In this document: positions 8,363 through 18,418 of the stretch, one piece after another
Layout of the letters: each line of letters starts with the position of its first letter
Numbering within the stretch: position 1 is the stretch's first letter
Origin: Streptomyces sp. WM4235
GTDB taxonomy: Bacteria; Actinomycetota; Actinomycetes; Streptomycetales; Streptomycetaceae
Direction: 5' to 3'
Length of the DNA stretch: 64,000 nt
Assembly: GCF_001279725.1 (NCBI RefSeq)
Contig: NZ_LGDE01000136.1
Location: 20,665-84,664 of the forward strand
Notes under the pieces: generated by a model
What the model saw: only the letters and a program-made list of their open reading frames with translations
Databases searched by the model: none
What the model was told of the DNA's origin: nothing
Made by a program: the position numbers and the translations under genes

Positions 8363-9871
8363 ATGGCCCAGGACGGCACGGCCGGCGGACCGGCGAGCGA
8401 CATCCCGGAGGCGGGGCTCAAAGCCAACGCGATCGGCTTCCTCGACGCGCTCGTCATCGGCCTCAACTCCACCTCGCCCGCCTACTCGCTGGCCGCCGTC
8501 ATCGGGCCGATCGTGGCACTGGCGGGGATCTACGCACCCGGCGTGATGCTGGCGTCCTTCGTCCCCATGCTGCTGATCGCCGCCGCCTTCTACTACCTCA
8601 ACAAGGTCGACCAGGACTGCGGGACCACCTTCTCGTGGGTCACCCGGGCCATGGGCCCGTGGGCCGGCTGGCTGGGCGGCTGGGCGATCGCCATGACCGG
8701 CGTGCTGGTCATCGGCTCCCTCGCCGACGTGGCCGTCCACTTCGGTCTGCTCGCCGCCGGCCTCGACGACTGGGCGACCGACCCCGTGATCCGACAGACC
8801 CTCACCGTCGTGGTGATCCTCGCCATGACGGCCGTCTGCGTCATCGGAACGGAGATGTCGGCGCGCCTCCAGGACGTGCTCATCATCGCCCAGGTCTTCT
8901 TCCTGCTGACCTTCGCGGTGGTCGCCCTCTACCGCGTCTACGCCGGCACCAGCACCCTCGACTCGATCGAACCGAGCATCGACTGGCTCAACCCGTTCGG
9001 CGCCGGCGGCGCCGCCCTCACCGGCGGACTGCTGCTCGGCGTCTTCATCTACTGGGGTTGGGAATCCGCGGTGAACCTCACCGAGGAGGTCGAGAACTCC
9101 GCCACCGCGCCCGGCAAGGCGGGCATCTGGTCCACCGTGGTGCTGCTGGTGACCTACCTGTCCGTGGGCTTCGCCGTCGTCGCCTACGCCGGAACCGCCT
9201 TCCTCGCCGAGAACGCGGGCGAGGAGGAGGCCGTCTTCGCGGTCCTCGCCCACGAGGTCATGGGCGGCCTGGACTGGGTGGTCCTCCTCGCCGTCTGCAC
9301 CTCGGCCCTCGCCTCCACCCAGACCACGATCATCCCCGCCTCCCGCACCGCCCTGTCCATGGCCCGCCGCCACGCACTGCCTCCGGGGCTCGCCCACATC
9401 CACCCGCGGTTCCGCACCCCGGACGTCAGCACCTGGTGGGTCGCCGGCATCGCCATCGCCTGGTACCTCGTCGTCAACCAGATCAGCGAGAACGCCCTGC
9501 TCGACTCCCTCACGGCGCTGTCCCTGCTCATCGCCTTCTACTACGCGCTCACCGGCCTGGCCTGCGTGATCTACTACCGGCGCCACCTGACGGAGAGCCT
9601 GCACAACTTCCTGCTCATCGGTCTGGGCCCGCTGGTCGGCGCCGCACTGCTGTCCTGGCTGCTCGTGGAGTCGGTCGGCGACATGGCGAACCCGGCCAAC
9701 TCGGCCGGCGGCGTCTCCTGGTTCGGACTGGGACCGCCGCTGGTCATCGGGATCGGGATCGCCGTCGTCGGCGTCCTCGTCATGTGCTTCTGGCGGCTCC
9801 GGGACGGCCGGTTCTGGCAGGAGCGACGCGGCGTCGCCGACCCCGCGCTCGTCCACGCCGAACAGCACTGA
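8363..9871 (+). CDS. APC superfamily amino acid/polyamine permease
   Basis: 502 aa with about 12 membrane spans. The first span carries the family signature with an unwound glycine/serine stretch (DALVIGLNSTSPAYSLA near residue 33), and WGWESAVNLTEEVEN (about residue 231) is the conserved segment after span 6. APC permeases import amino acids or amines by proton symport at the cytoplasmic membrane. ATG 8363 was chosen over an in-frame GTG at 8345 because GAGGAT sits 8 nt upstream. A UspA-type gene follows after 15 bp and is surely co-transcribed; permease-UspA pairs are common in actinomycetes. Substrate unknown. Confidence 0.9.
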   Translation: MAQDGTAGGPASDIPEAGLKANAIGFLDALVIGLNSTSPAYSLAAVIGPIVALAGIYAPGVMLASFVPMLLIAAAFYYLNKVDQDCGTTFSWVTRAMGPWAGWLGGWAIAMTGVLVIGSLADVAVHFGLLAAGLDDWATDPVIRQTLTVVVILAMTAVCVIGTEMSARLQDVLIIAQVFFLLTFAVVALYRVYAGTSTLDSIEPSIDWLNPFGAGGAALTGGLLLGVFIYWGWESAVNLTEEVENSATAPGKAGIWSTVVLLVTYLSVGFAVVAYAGTAFLAENAGEEEAVFAVLAHEVMGGLDWVVLLAVCTSALASTQTTIIPASRTALSMARRHALPPGLAHIHPRFRTPDVSTWWVAGIAIAWYLVVNQISENALLDSLTALSLLIAFYYALTGLACVIYYRRHLTESLHNFLLIGLGPLVGAALLSWLLVESVGDMANPANSAGGVSWFGLGPPLVIGIGIAVVGVLVMCFWRLRDGRFWQERRGVADPALVHAEQH

Positions 9872-9886
9872 GGCGGGAGGCCTCCC

Positions 9887-10303
9887 ATGTCCGTGGTCCT
9901 CGGGTACGACGAATCACCCGGCGCCGAACGCGCCCTGCGGGTGGCCCTGGAGGTGGCCGCCGCCTTCGGTGAACCCCTGGTGCTGGTCTACGGGGCGAAC
10001 GCGCCCGGCGCCACCGGGGAGGAGTACCGGGCCCACCGCGAAGCCGTCCGCCAGGCGGGCCGCAGCGCCCTCGCGCACGCCGTGGAGGCCGCCGACGAGG
10101 CCGGAGTCCCCTCGACGGTGGAGGTCGTCGACGACAAACCCGCCCAGGCCCTGCTCGACGCGGCCGAACGCCACCGGGCCCGGGTGATCATCGTCGGCAC
10201 CTGGGGGGACAGCCCGATCCGCGGCGCCCTGCTCGGCTCCACCCCGCACAAGCTGCTGCACCTGTCGCCGGTCCCCGTGCTGTGTGTCCCGACGGAGCCG
10301 TGA
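9887..10303 (+). CDS. Universal stress protein, UspA family
   Basis: 138 aa, a single Usp domain. It begins SVVLGYDESPGAERAL with the conserved acidic residue of the ATP site and ends with GTWGDSPIRGALLGSTPHKLL, which fits the G-2X-G-9X-G(S/T) nucleotide-binding signature of ATP-binding Usp proteins. ATG 9887 has GGGAGG upstream. It lies 15 bp after the APC permease gene and probably modulates or senses energy state for that transporter, as proposed for other transporter-linked Usp proteins. This link is inference from position. Confidence 0.92.
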   Translation: MSVVLGYDESPGAERALRVALEVAAAFGEPLVLVYGANAPGATGEEYRAHREAVRQAGRSALAHAVEAADEAGVPSTVEVVDDKPAQALLDAAERHRARVIIVGTWGDSPIRGALLGSTPHKLLHLSPVPVLCVPTEP

Positions 10304-10348
10304 CGCCTCCGAATGTCCCGCCCGCGCCGGCCGTGCGACGCTGAAACC

Positions 10349-12436
10349 GTGCGAGCCCTGGAGGAACTCCGGACCGGCACCGGCGCCGTGCCGGCGGCCG
10401 CGCGCCGGTCCGTCCGGGTCACCCTCGCCGCCTGCCTCGCCTTCTACGGGCTGCTGTACGGCCTGGACCGGCCCGTCGGCGCCACTTACGCCCTCTTCGC
10501 CGCCGTCGCCCTGGCGGGCCTGTCCCGGATCCCCGGCACCGGCCGGCAGCGGTCCGTCGTCATCGTGCGGGTCCTGCCCGTGACCTGCGTGCTGGTGGTG
10601 ATCGGCACCTTCCTCGCCGTGCGGACCTGGACCGCGGTCGCCGGCATGCTCGTCATCGGCTTCTGCCTGGCGTTCGCCGCCGCGGGCGGGCCCCGGCCGG
10701 CCGGCGCCGCCCCCGGCCTCCAGCTGATGTACATCCTGCCGAGCTTCCCGCCGTACGCCCCCGACGACCTCGCGGAGCGGCTGGGCGGCACCCTCGTGGG
10801 ACTGGTCCTGCTGATCCTCGCCGAGCGGTACGTCCTGCCCGACCCGCGCGTCCCCGGCTACCGGGACCGGGCCGCCGACGCCGCCGTCGAGGCGGCCCGC
10901 TGCGCGGCCGACCTGGAACGCCGGCCCCACACCCTGCCCGCCGCCGAGGCCGAACGGTCCAAGGCCGTCGCCGAGACCCTGCGCCCCTCCATGGTCCCGG
11001 AGGCGGAACGGCCCGCCGGCCCCGGCGTACGGGAGCGGGGACTCGCCCACACCGGGCTCGCGGCCCGCACCCTGCTGGCCCGGCTCCGCAACCTGCCCGC
11101 GCCGGTGGCCGGGCTGCCCGCCCGAAAGCCCGGCCTGCGCGTCGTACGGGCCGTGCGGGAGTCGGCCGACGGCACCGCCGTCCTGCTGCGGGAGGGCAGC
11201 CGGCCCCCGACGGACTCCGCGCCCCTGTGGAGGCTGCGGGCCGAACTCGCCGACACCCCGATCTCGGAGCCGGGCTCCGGCCCCCGGCACGCCGCGCTGC
11301 TGGAGGTCGCCGACGCCGCGCTCGTCCTGCGCTCGGCGGCGGAACTCGCCGTGTACGGCCGGGCGGCCGGGCGGGAAGGCGACCCGGCGGACCGCTTCTG
11401 GTACGCCCGACAGAGCACGGCCCGACTGTGGTGGCACCGGATCGCCGGGCACACCGGTCCGAGGTCCGTGCACTTCCAGAACGCCGTCCGGCTCGCCGTG
11501 GCCCTCGCCGTCGCCCGCACCGTGGCCGGGATCGACTCGCTCCCGCACGGCTTCTGGGCGATGCTCGCCGTGGTCAGCCTGACCCGCACCACCGCCGTGG
11601 CCACCCGCGGCACCGTACGGACCGCCCTGATCGGCACCAGCCTCGGCGCGCTCGCCGCCGGTACCGTGCTCGCGCTCGCGGGCGAGGCGACCACCGTCTA
11701 CCAGGTCATGCTGCCGCCGCTGATGCTGGTCACGTTCATCGTCGGGCCGGTGAAGGGGGTCGGCTGGGCGCAGGCGATGTTCACCCTGGTCGTCGCCATG
11801 GTCTTCGCCCAACTGTCGCCCGTGACCTGGCAACTGGCCGAGGTCCGCTTCCTGGACGTGCTCATCGGCAGCGTGATCGGCATCGTCTGCGGCGTGTTGG
11901 CCTGGCCGCGCGGCGCCCACGACGAACTCCAGCGCGCGGTCGCCGAGTTGTTGCGGACCGCGGCGGACGACGTCGAGGTGACCACCCGTGACACGGGGGC
12001 GCCGCCCGGCCCCGAGGACATGCGGGTGCGGCACGCCCTGACCATGGCCGAGACGGCGTTCGCCCAGTACCAGGCCGAACGCCAACGGCCGGCCGCGCCC
12101 CACCAGGACTGGCAGGCCGCTCTGATGGTCGGCCACCACGTGCTCTGGGGCTCCCGGCGGGTCCTCGACAGCCCCGACGGCCTGCCGCTCGGGCCGGTCG
12201 AGGCGGCCGGGATCCGGGAGTACGGAACCTGGGTCGCGGCCGGGTTGCGGGAGGCGGCCGACCGCTCCGGCGCCCCCAGGCCCCCGTCGGCGCCGCCGGA
12301 GCGGGCCCTGCGCCGTCCCGAACCGGCCACGGCCGCGCCCGTGTTCTTCGCGGCGATGGCCTGGCTCGACAACCTCACCGCCGACCTCGCGCTCCTGGAC
12401 ACGGACCCGTCCGCGCGGGTCGCCGCCGCCCGCTGA
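10349..12436 (+). CDS. FUSC family integral membrane protein (aromatic-acid exporter-like)
   Basis: 695 aa from GTG 10349, preceded by GACGCT 6 nt upstream in leaderless style; an ATG at 10313 in the same frame is an alternative. Two blocks of membrane spans (about residues 20-160 and 380-520) are separated and followed by soluble segments, the duplicated layout of FUSC/YccS/AaeB-type proteins. The segment SLPHGFWAMLAVVSLTRTTA is the typical FUSC_2 entrance to the second membrane block. Members export aromatic acids or phenolic stress compounds; substrate unknown. It follows the UspA gene by 45 bp and may be part of the same stress-linked unit. Confidence 0.85.
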   Translation: MRALEELRTGTGAVPAAARRSVRVTLAACLAFYGLLYGLDRPVGATYALFAAVALAGLSRIPGTGRQRSVVIVRVLPVTCVLVVIGTFLAVRTWTAVAGMLVIGFCLAFAAAGGPRPAGAAPGLQLMYILPSFPPYAPDDLAERLGGTLVGLVLLILAERYVLPDPRVPGYRDRAADAAVEAARCAADLERRPHTLPAAEAERSKAVAETLRPSMVPEAERPAGPGVRERGLAHTGLAARTLLARLRNLPAPVAGLPARKPGLRVVRAVRESADGTAVLLREGSRPPTDSAPLWRLRAELADTPISEPGSGPRHAALLEVADAALVLRSAAELAVYGRAAGREGDPADRFWYARQSTARLWWHRIAGHTGPRSVHFQNAVRLAVALAVARTVAGIDSLPHGFWAMLAVVSLTRTTAVATRGTVRTALIGTSLGALAAGTVLALAGEATTVYQVMLPPLMLVTFIVGPVKGVGWAQAMFTLVVAMVFAQLSPVTWQLAEVRFLDVLIGSVIGIVCGVLAWPRGAHDELQRAVAELLRTAADDVEVTTRDTGAPPGPEDMRVRHALTMAETAFAQYQAERQRPAAPHQDWQAALMVGHHVLWGSRRVLDSPDGLPLGPVEAAGIREYGTWVAAGLREAADRSGAPRPPSAPPERALRRPEPATAAPVFFAAMAWLDNLTADLALLDTDPSARVAAAR

Positions 12437-12495
12437 CGGCCCGGGTCGCGCCGTCCCCCTTGTCCCGGTCCCGCCGGCCCGCTGACGGCCCCGGT

Positions 12496-13455
12496 TCAGT
12501 CGAGGGCCGGGTGGACCTCCGGGTGGGCGTCCCACCAGGCCCGGTGGAAGGGGTGGTTGTCGATGTTGGCGAGGTACGAACCCGCCGCCGCGCGGTACAG
12601 GACGTCCGCCTGGAGCGCGGAGACCGAGGAGCGGTTCCAGGCCAGCCGGATGCGTCCGGTGATCGGGGTGCCGACCAGGGGGCGCATGACAGTGCCGTCC
12701 ACGACGGGGGCCGTGGGCTGACTGAGCGCGATGGCGCGGCCCGCGGCGATCAGGTCGTGCCGCATCTTGCGGTCGATGATCCGATAGCGCAGTGACGGGA
12801 CGAACCCCGCCTTCGCACAGGCCTCGATCAGCGCCTCGGGGCCGCCGTCGTCGTCCTCCACCAGGGTCATCCACTGCTCGTCGGCCAGTTCGGCCAGTTC
12901 GAGGTCCTCGCGTCGGGCCAACGGGTGCCGGGCGGACATCCTGATGCAGAAGGGCTCCCTGGGGACCAGGGTCCGGGCCAGGACACCGCCGGGCAACGGA
13001 ACCACGTGGTCGTTGACCTCGCCGTACACGATGACGTCGTAGCGGCCCGCGCCCAGCATGCGCACCAGGGCCGTCACCGAGTCCTCCAGGTCCACGGTGA
13101 TCTCCCGCCCGGACAGGGCCAGATCGGTGCGCGCGAGCAGGCCGTCGAGCAGGACGAGCATGATGCAGCCGAGCCGCAGCGGATCGTCGGTCGACATGGC
13201 CCGGGTGTCGGCGCCGAGCGCGTCCATCTCGTTGAGGACGCGGCGTGCCTTGGCCAGCACGAACTGGCCCAGCGGGGTCGGTTCCACGCCGTGTCGGCCC
13301 CGGACGAAGAGTTCGCCGCCGGTGACCCGTTCGATCCTGCGCAACTGGGCCGAGAGCGCCGGCTGTGAGATGCCCAGCCGCCGCGCCGCGCCCCCCAGGC
13401 TGCCGGCCTCCGCGATCTCGCAGACGGCTTGCAGATGTCTCAACTCCAACTGCAT
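12496..13455 (-). CDS. LysR family transcriptional regulator
   Basis: 319 aa, full length. The N-terminal winged HTH reads LRHLQAVCEIAEAGSLGGAA with the recognition helix in ISQPALSAQLRRIERVTG (residues 5-60), followed by a periplasmic-binding-protein-like effector domain. It is divergent from the giant secreted protease gene, with 133 bp between starts and a LysR-type dyad there. Streptomyces secreted neutral proteases such as SnpA are known to be controlled by a divergently encoded LysR protein (SnpR/MprR), so the same logic is likely here. The inducer is unknown. Confidence 0.93.
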   Translation of the reverse strand: MQLELRHLQAVCEIAEAGSLGGAARRLGISQPALSAQLRRIERVTGGELFVRGRHGVEPTPLGQFVLAKARRVLNEMDALGADTRAMSTDDPLRLGCIMLVLLDGLLARTDLALSGREITVDLEDSVTALVRMLGAGRYDVIVYGEVNDHVVPLPGGVLARTLVPREPFCIRMSARHPLARREDLELAELADEQWMTLVEDDDGGPEALIEACAKAGFVPSLRYRIIDRKMRHDLIAAGRAIALSQPTAPVVDGTVMRPLVGTPITGRIRLAWNRSSVSALQADVLYRAAAGSYLANIDNHPFHRAWWDAHPEVHPALD

Positions 13456-13488
13456 CCGGGCAGCTTACGCAGGGTGACCCCACCGCAC

Positions 13489-13506
13489 CATAACGCGGGT
13501 CTTATG
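13489..13506. promoter_or_regulatory. LysR-type operator between regulator and protease
   Basis: The dyad CATAA-N8-TTATG (13489-13493 and 13502-13506) is perfect and contains the T-N11-A core expected for LysR proteins. It is AT-rich against a very GC-rich background and lies 34 bp from the lysR start and about 83 bp from the protease start, a position that allows autorepression and target activation. Confidence 0.7.
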
Positions 13507-13588
13507 CCGGCAGGGATGTCCCAATCTCGCCATGTCCACGCCCATACTCGGCGCAGCCAGACCCCCCACACACGATCGGAGTGGACTC

Positions 13589-16500
13589 TTGCAGCCCACC
13601 AGATGGATGGCGTCCGTGGCCGCCATGGCGCTGACCGCGAGCCTCGCCGGCGCGCTGGCCGGCACCGCCTCGGCCACGCCCCAGCAGCAGGGACAACCCA
13701 CCGGATCCGCCGCCCGGGCCGTCGCCGCCGCCGACGCGGCGGTCCGCAGCGGACTCGACACCCTCGTCAACTCTCCCCAACAGCAGTACGACCGGCGCCT
13801 GGTCACCCCCTGGGTGCAGGACCTGTACTCCGTCGCCTACGAACGCAGCTACCGCGGCCTGCCGGTCGTCGGTGGTGACGCGGTCGTCCTCGCCGACGGC
13901 GAGGGCCGGGTCCGCGCCCTCCAGTCGGCCTCCGCGACCGTGATCGACGTGGCGACCACCCCGACCGTCGCCGCCCGCACGGCCGAGGCCACCTCCCGCG
14001 CGGAACTCGCCTCGGTGGACAAGGTCCTCGACAGCCGGCTGGTCGTCCGACTCAAGGACGACAAGCCGGTCCTGGCCTGGGAGACCGTCCTCTCCGGCCG
14101 CACGAAGACCGCTCCGAGCAAGCTGCACGTGTTCGTGGACGCCCGCACCGGCAAGATCGTCGACCGCCACGACGAGGTCGTCGCCGGCACGGGCACCAGC
14201 AAGTGGAACGGCCCGAGCCCGCTCACCATCGACACCACCGCCTCCGGCGGCACCTACTCCCTGCGCGACCCGAACCGCACCGGCCTGAGCTGCGCCGACT
14301 ACAGCACCGGCACCGTCTTCTCGAAGTCCTCCGACTCCTGGGGCAGCACCAACGCCACCTCCAAGGAGACCGGCTGTACCGACCTCATGTTCGCCGCCCA
14401 GAAGCAGTGGGACATGCTCGGTCAGTGGCTCGGCCGCAACGGCGTCAGCGGGAACGGCCGAAGCTTCCCCGGCAAGGTCGGCCTGAGCGACCTCAACGCC
14501 TACTGGGACGGCAGCTCCGTCACCATCGGCCGCAACACCGCCAACGAGTGGATCGCCGGCGTGGACGTGGTCGCCCACGAGTACGGGCACGCCATCGACT
14601 CCAACACCCCGGGCGGCACCAGCGGCCAGGAGGCCGGGCTCGGCGAGGGCACCGGTGACATCTTCGGCGCGCTCACCGAGGCGTACATCAACGAGCCGTC
14701 CCCGTACGACACCCCGGACTACACCGTCGGCGAGATGATCAACCTCCAGGGCCGCGGGCCGATCCGGAACATGTACAACCCGCCGGCCGTCAACAACGAC
14801 CCGGCCTGCTACAGCTCCGCGATACCCGGCACCGAGGTGCACGCGGCGGCCGGCCCGCTCAACCACTGGTTCTACCTGCTCGCCGAGGGCACCAACCCGG
14901 GCGGCGGCAAGCCCAACAGCAGCACCTGCAACTCCAGCACCCTGACCGGCGTCGGCGTCCAGAACGCCGGCAAGATCTTCTACGGCGGCATGCTGCTCAA
15001 GACCAGCGGCATGTCCTACAAGAAGTACCGGACGGCGACCCTCGGCGCGGCCAAGTCGCTCGACCCGACCACCTGCAACCTGTTCAACAAGACCAAGGCC
15101 GCCTGGGACGCCATCAGCGTGCCCGCCCAGAGCGCCGACCCGACCTGCGTCCCGAGCGGACAGAACGACGACTTCTCGCTCGCCCTCAACCCGGCCGCGG
15201 GCACCGTCCAGCAGGGCGGCTCCGTGACCACCTCGGTGTCCACCAACACCACCACCGGATCGGCCCAGCAGGTCACCCTCAGCGCCACCGGCCTGCCGGC
15301 GGGCGTCACGGCCACCTTCAACCCGGCCACCGTGCAGTCCGGCCAGTCCTCGACACTGACCCTCTCCGCCAACTCCAGCGCGGCCCCCGGCGCCTCCACC
15401 GTCGTGGTCAAGGGCCAGGGCCCGAGCCTCGCGCACACCGTCGACTACACGCTCAACGTCGGCGGCACCCAGCCCGGCAACGACCCGCCGAACATCAGCG
15501 TCGCCAACGTCCAGGCGCACCTGACCCAGTTCAACACCATCGCCTCGCAGAACGGCGGCAACCGCCGCGCCGGCAGCGCCGGTTACACCCAGTCCCTGGC
15601 CTATGTGAAGGGCAAGCTCCAGGCCGCCGGCTTCACCGTCACCGAGCAGAACTGCACCTCCTGCACCTACCCGTCGAACAACCTGATCGCCGACTGGCCC
15701 GGCGGCCCCGCCGACCAGACCGTCATGTTCGGCGCCCACCTCGACGGCGTCCCCGCGGGCCCCGGCATCAACGACAACGGCTCCGGCTCCGCCACCCTGC
15801 TGGAGAACGCGCTGGTCCTCGCCCAGAAGAACCCCACCATGACGAAGCACGTCCGCTTCGCCTGGTGGACCGACGAGGAACAGGGCCTGAACGGCTCGGA
15901 GTTCTACGTGGGCCGGCTCGGCAGCGCCGAGCGCACCGCCATCAAGGCCTACTACAACTTCGACATGGTGGGCTCCACCAACGGCGGCTACTTCATCAAC
16001 AACGTCAACTCCGCCGCGGCCGCCCCCCTCAAGGCCTACTGGACCTCGCTGAACCTCGCCCCCGAGGAGAACGTCGAGGGCCAGGGCCGCAGCGACGACT
16101 ACTCCTTCCAGCAGGGCGGGATCCCCACCTCCGGCTACGCGGCCGGCGCCAGCGCCCGCAAGACCTCCGCCCAGGCCGGCAAGTGGGGCGGCACCGCGAA
16201 CTCCGCGTACGACTCCTGCTACCACAGCGCCTGTGACACCACGAACAACATCAGCGCCACGGTCCTCGACCGCAGCGCCGACGGCGTCGCCTACGCGATC
16301 TGGAAGCAGGCCGTGGGCGGCGAGACCCCCGCCCAGGACTTCTCCCTCGCCACCTCCCCGGCGGCCGGCTCCGCCAACCCGGGCGGCAGCGTCACCTCCA
16401 CCGTCAACACCACCACCGTCAGCGGCGCGGCCCAGACCGTCGCCCTGTCCGTCTCCGGCGCGCCCTCCGGCGTCAGCGCCACCCTCAGCCCGACCTCCGT

Positions 16501-17095
16501 CCAGTCCGGCCAGTCCTCGACGCTCTCCGTACAGGTCGGCGCGGGCACCGCGCAGGGCACGTACACGCTGACCGTCACCGGTACCGGCACCACCAGCCAC
16601 AGCACCACCTACACCCTGACCGTCGGGGGCGGCGGCGGCACCTGCACCCCGCGCCAGGTCGTGGTCAACGGCGGCTTCGAGAACGGCTCCAGCCCCTGGA
16701 CCGCCTCCTCGGGCGTCATCACCAACCAGGCCGGCCAGACCCCGCACGGCGGCTCGTACAAGGCGTGGCTGAACGGCTGGGGCACCAGCCGCACGGACAG
16801 CGCCTCGCAGTCGCTGACCATCCCGGCGGGCTGCTCGGTCCACCAGCTGTCCTTCTACCTCCACATCGACACCGACGAGGACGAGAACGTCGTCTACGAC
16901 ACCTTCAAGGTCTCGGTGGGCGGCCAGACGCTGGAGACGCTGTCCAACGTGAACGCGAACTCCGGCTACGCGCTGAAGAGCTACGACGTCTCCCGGTTCG
17001 CCGGCCAGACCGTCACCCTGCAGTTCCAGGGGGCCGAGGACCAGTCCCTCCAGACCTCCTTCGTGGTGGACGACGTCACCCTCCAGGTGAGCTGA
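13589..17095 (+). CDS. Secreted bifunctional protease: M4-like endopeptidase fused to M28 aminopeptidase
   Basis: 1168 aa from TTG 13589, chosen because GGAG lies 7-10 nt upstream and it gives a Sec signal ([20 protein letters not shown], cleavage near TASA). Domains: FTP/PepSY propeptide (about 40-170); thermolysin-like domain with H330-EYG-H334 and E353-x3-D357; an Ig-like DFSL domain (about 527-625); M28 domain (632-915); a second DFSL domain (916-1010); C-terminal beta-sandwich binding module (1017-1168). The M28 metal ligands H717, D729, E764, D792 and H879 have the same spacings (12, 35, 28, 87) as H85, D97, E132, D160 and H247 of S. griseus aminopeptidase, with base E763 and D719. One chain can thus cut internally and trim N-termini. 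Probably controlled by the divergent LysR protein. Confidence 0.92.
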   Translation: MQPTRWMASVAAMALTASLAGALAGTASATPQQQGQPTGSAARAVAAADAAVRSGLDTLVNSPQQQYDRRLVTPWVQDLYSVAYERSYRGLPVVGGDAVVLADGEGRVRALQSASATVIDVATTPTVAARTAEATSRAELASVDKVLDSRLVVRLKDDKPVLAWETVLSGRTKTAPSKLHVFVDARTGKIVDRHDEVVAGTGTSKWNGPSPLTIDTTASGGTYSLRDPNRTGLSCADYSTGTVFSKSSDSWGSTNATSKETGCTDLMFAAQKQWDMLGQWLGRNGVSGNGRSFPGKVGLSDLNAYWDGSSVTIGRNTANEWIAGVDVVAHEYGHAIDSNTPGGTSGQEAGLGEGTGDIFGALTEAYINEPSPYDTPDYTVGEMINLQGRGPIRNMYNPPAVNNDPACYSSAIPGTEVHAAAGPLNHWFYLLAEGTNPGGGKPNSSTCNSSTLTGVGVQNAGKIFYGGMLLKTSGMSYKKYRTATLGAAKSLDPTTCNLFNKTKAAWDAISVPAQSADPTCVPSGQNDDFSLALNPAAGTVQQGGSVTTSVSTNTTTGSAQQVTLSATGLPAGVTATFNPATVQSGQSSTLTLSANSSAAPGASTVVVKGQGPSLAHTVDYTLNVGGTQPGNDPPNISVANVQAHLTQFNTIASQNGGNRRAGSAGYTQSLAYVKGKLQAAGFTVTEQNCTSCTYPSNNLIADWPGGPADQTVMFGAHLDGVPAGPGINDNGSGSATLLENALVLAQKNPTMTKHVRFAWWTDEEQGLNGSEFYVGRLGSAERTAIKAYYNFDMVGSTNGGYFINNVNSAAAAPLKAYWTSLNLAPEENVEGQGRSDDYSFQQGGIPTSGYAAGASARKTSAQAGKWGGTANSAYDSCYHSACDTTNNISATVLDRSADGVAYAIWKQAVGGETPAQDFSLATSPAAGSANPGGSVTSTVNTTTVSGAAQTVALSVSGAPSGVSATLSPTSVQSGQSSTLSVQVGAGTAQGTYTLTVTGTGTTSHSTTYTLTVGGGGGTCTPRQVVVNGGFENGSSPWTASSGVITNQAGQTPHGGSYKAWLNGWGTSRTDSASQSLTIPAGCSVHQLSFYLHIDTDEDENVVYDTFKVSVGGQTLETLSNVNANSGYALKSYDVSRFAGQTVTLQFQGAEDQSLQTSFVVDDVTLQVS

Positions 17096-17120
17096 CGCCC
17101 GCCCGGGCAACCGCCCCGGA

Positions 17121-17159
17121 GCGGCACGCCCCCGGCCGACCGGCCGGGGCGCGTGCCGC
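17121..17159. terminator. Bidirectional hairpin terminator
   Basis: An 18-bp GC stem with a single bulged G (left arm 17121-17138, right arm 17141-17159) and a tiny loop lies between the convergent protease (ends 17095) and aminotransferase (ends 17213) genes. There is no U-tract, as usual in Streptomyces. Confidence 0.85.
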
Positions 17160-17212
17160 TCCGCGGCGTTGCCCGGCGGCGGCGAGGGCCCGTCTCCCGC
17201 GCGGTGGCGCGG

Positions 17213-18418
17213 CTAGTTCTTCTCGGCCAGCACGGCCGCGACGCCCTGCGCGAGGCAGGGGACGCGGTGCGAGGGGATGCCCGCGATGTTGATCCGGCCC
17301 GAGGTGGTCCCGTAGATGGCGAATCCGCTGCGCAGCCGCAGCATTTGGCGCGGGTCGAGCGGCAGCATCGAGAACATGCCCTTCTGCCGTGCGAGCACGT
17401 CCGCCTGCGAACTCCAGCCGAGCTTCTCCAGGCCCGCGACCAGATCGCGCCGGTTGTCCGTGATCCGGTCGCGCATGGCGTTCAGCTCCGCCCGCCAGGT
17501 CGCCCGCAGTCCCTCGTCCTCCAGGACCGCCGTCACGATGGCGGCCCCGTGCTCCGGCGGCATCGAGTAGAGCGTGCGCGCGGCGTTCTGGAGGGCCGTC
17601 TCCACGTGCCGCAGCGAGGCGCGGGAGGAACCGATGACGACGGCGCAACCGGTGCGGTCGCTGTAGAGGCCGAAGTTCTTGGAGCAACTGATCGCGACGA
17701 GCATCTCCGGCACCCGCTCGGCGAGCATGCGCGTCGGGGCCAGGTCGGCCTCCAGGCCGTCGCCGAGTCCGTGGTACGCCAGATCGACGAACGGGACCCA
17801 GCCGGCACGCTCCGCGAGCGCGGCCAGCTCCTCCCAGTCCCGCGGCGACGGGTCCACCCCACTGGGGTTGTGGCAGCAGCCCTGGATCAGCACGACGTCG
17901 TCGCGGCGCGCCCGCGCCAGGTCCGCCAGCATGCCGGCCGTGTCGTGGCGACCCTCGGCGTCCACCCAGGCGTACGTCCGCACGTTCAGCCCGGCCGCCT
18001 CCAGGATGGGCCGGTGGTTGACGTAGGCGGGGTCGCTGATCCACACGGTGGTCCCCGGACGGGTCCGGCAGATCAGGTCGGCCAGCAGGCGCAGGGCCCC
18101 GCTGCCCGCGACGGTCTGGACCGCGACGGCCCGCTCGGCCGGCGCCTCGGCCGCGCCCGAACCGGGCCCCAGCACGAGCGACAGCATCGCGCGGTTGAAG
18201 GCGGTGTTGCCGGACAGACCGCGGTACTCCTTCGAGGCGGAACGTTCCGCCAGACCTATCTCGGCCTCGCGCACGGCCGCCATCACGGGCGTGCCGCCCG
18301 TCTCGTCCCGGTACACCCCGAGGACGAGGTTCAGCCGCTCGGGCCGCGCGTCGGCCCAGAAGGCCTCGGTCAGGTCCCACAGCGGATCCACGGGCGGCGG
18401 AAGGAGGAGCTCAAGCAT
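17213..18418 (-). CDS. Aspartate/aromatic aminotransferase, fold type I PLP enzyme
   Basis: 401 aa, subgroup I-alpha length. The Schiff-base lysine is K247 in ISCSKNFGLYSDRTG, with N184 in HNPSGVDP and D212 in FVDLAYHGLGDG as the other PLP contacts. It should exchange amino groups between aspartate or an aromatic amino acid and 2-oxoglutarate. Its start overlaps the end of the EamA exporter gene by 8 bp, so the two are translationally coupled. With an Lrp/AsnC regulator divergent from the exporter, the trio looks like an amino acid homeostasis unit: convert, export, and sense. Which amino acid is not readable. Confidence 0.92.
   Translation of the reverse strand: MLELLLPPPVDPLWDLTEAFWADARPERLNLVLGVYRDETGGTPVMAAVREAEIGLAERSASKEYRGLSGNTAFNRAMLSLVLGPGSGAAEAPAERAVAVQTVAGSGALRLLADLICRTRPGTTVWISDPAYVNHRPILEAAGLNVRTYAWVDAEGRHDTAGMLADLARARRDDVVLIQGCCHNPSGVDPSPRDWEELAALAERAGWVPFVDLAYHGLGDGLEADLAPTRMLAERVPEMLVAISCSKNFGLYSDRTGCAVVIGSSRASLRHVETALQNAARTLYSMPPEHGAAIVTAVLEDEGLRATWRAELNAMRDRITDNRRDLVAGLEKLGWSSQADVLARQKGMFSMLPLDPRQMLRLRSGFAIYGTTSGRINIAGIPSHRVPCLAQGVAAVLAEKN

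Noticed and set aside
9914..17110. Very long minus-strand frames opposite the USP, FUSC and protease genes
   Set aside because: These are shadow frames with low-complexity Gly/Arg/Val/Ala content and no motifs.
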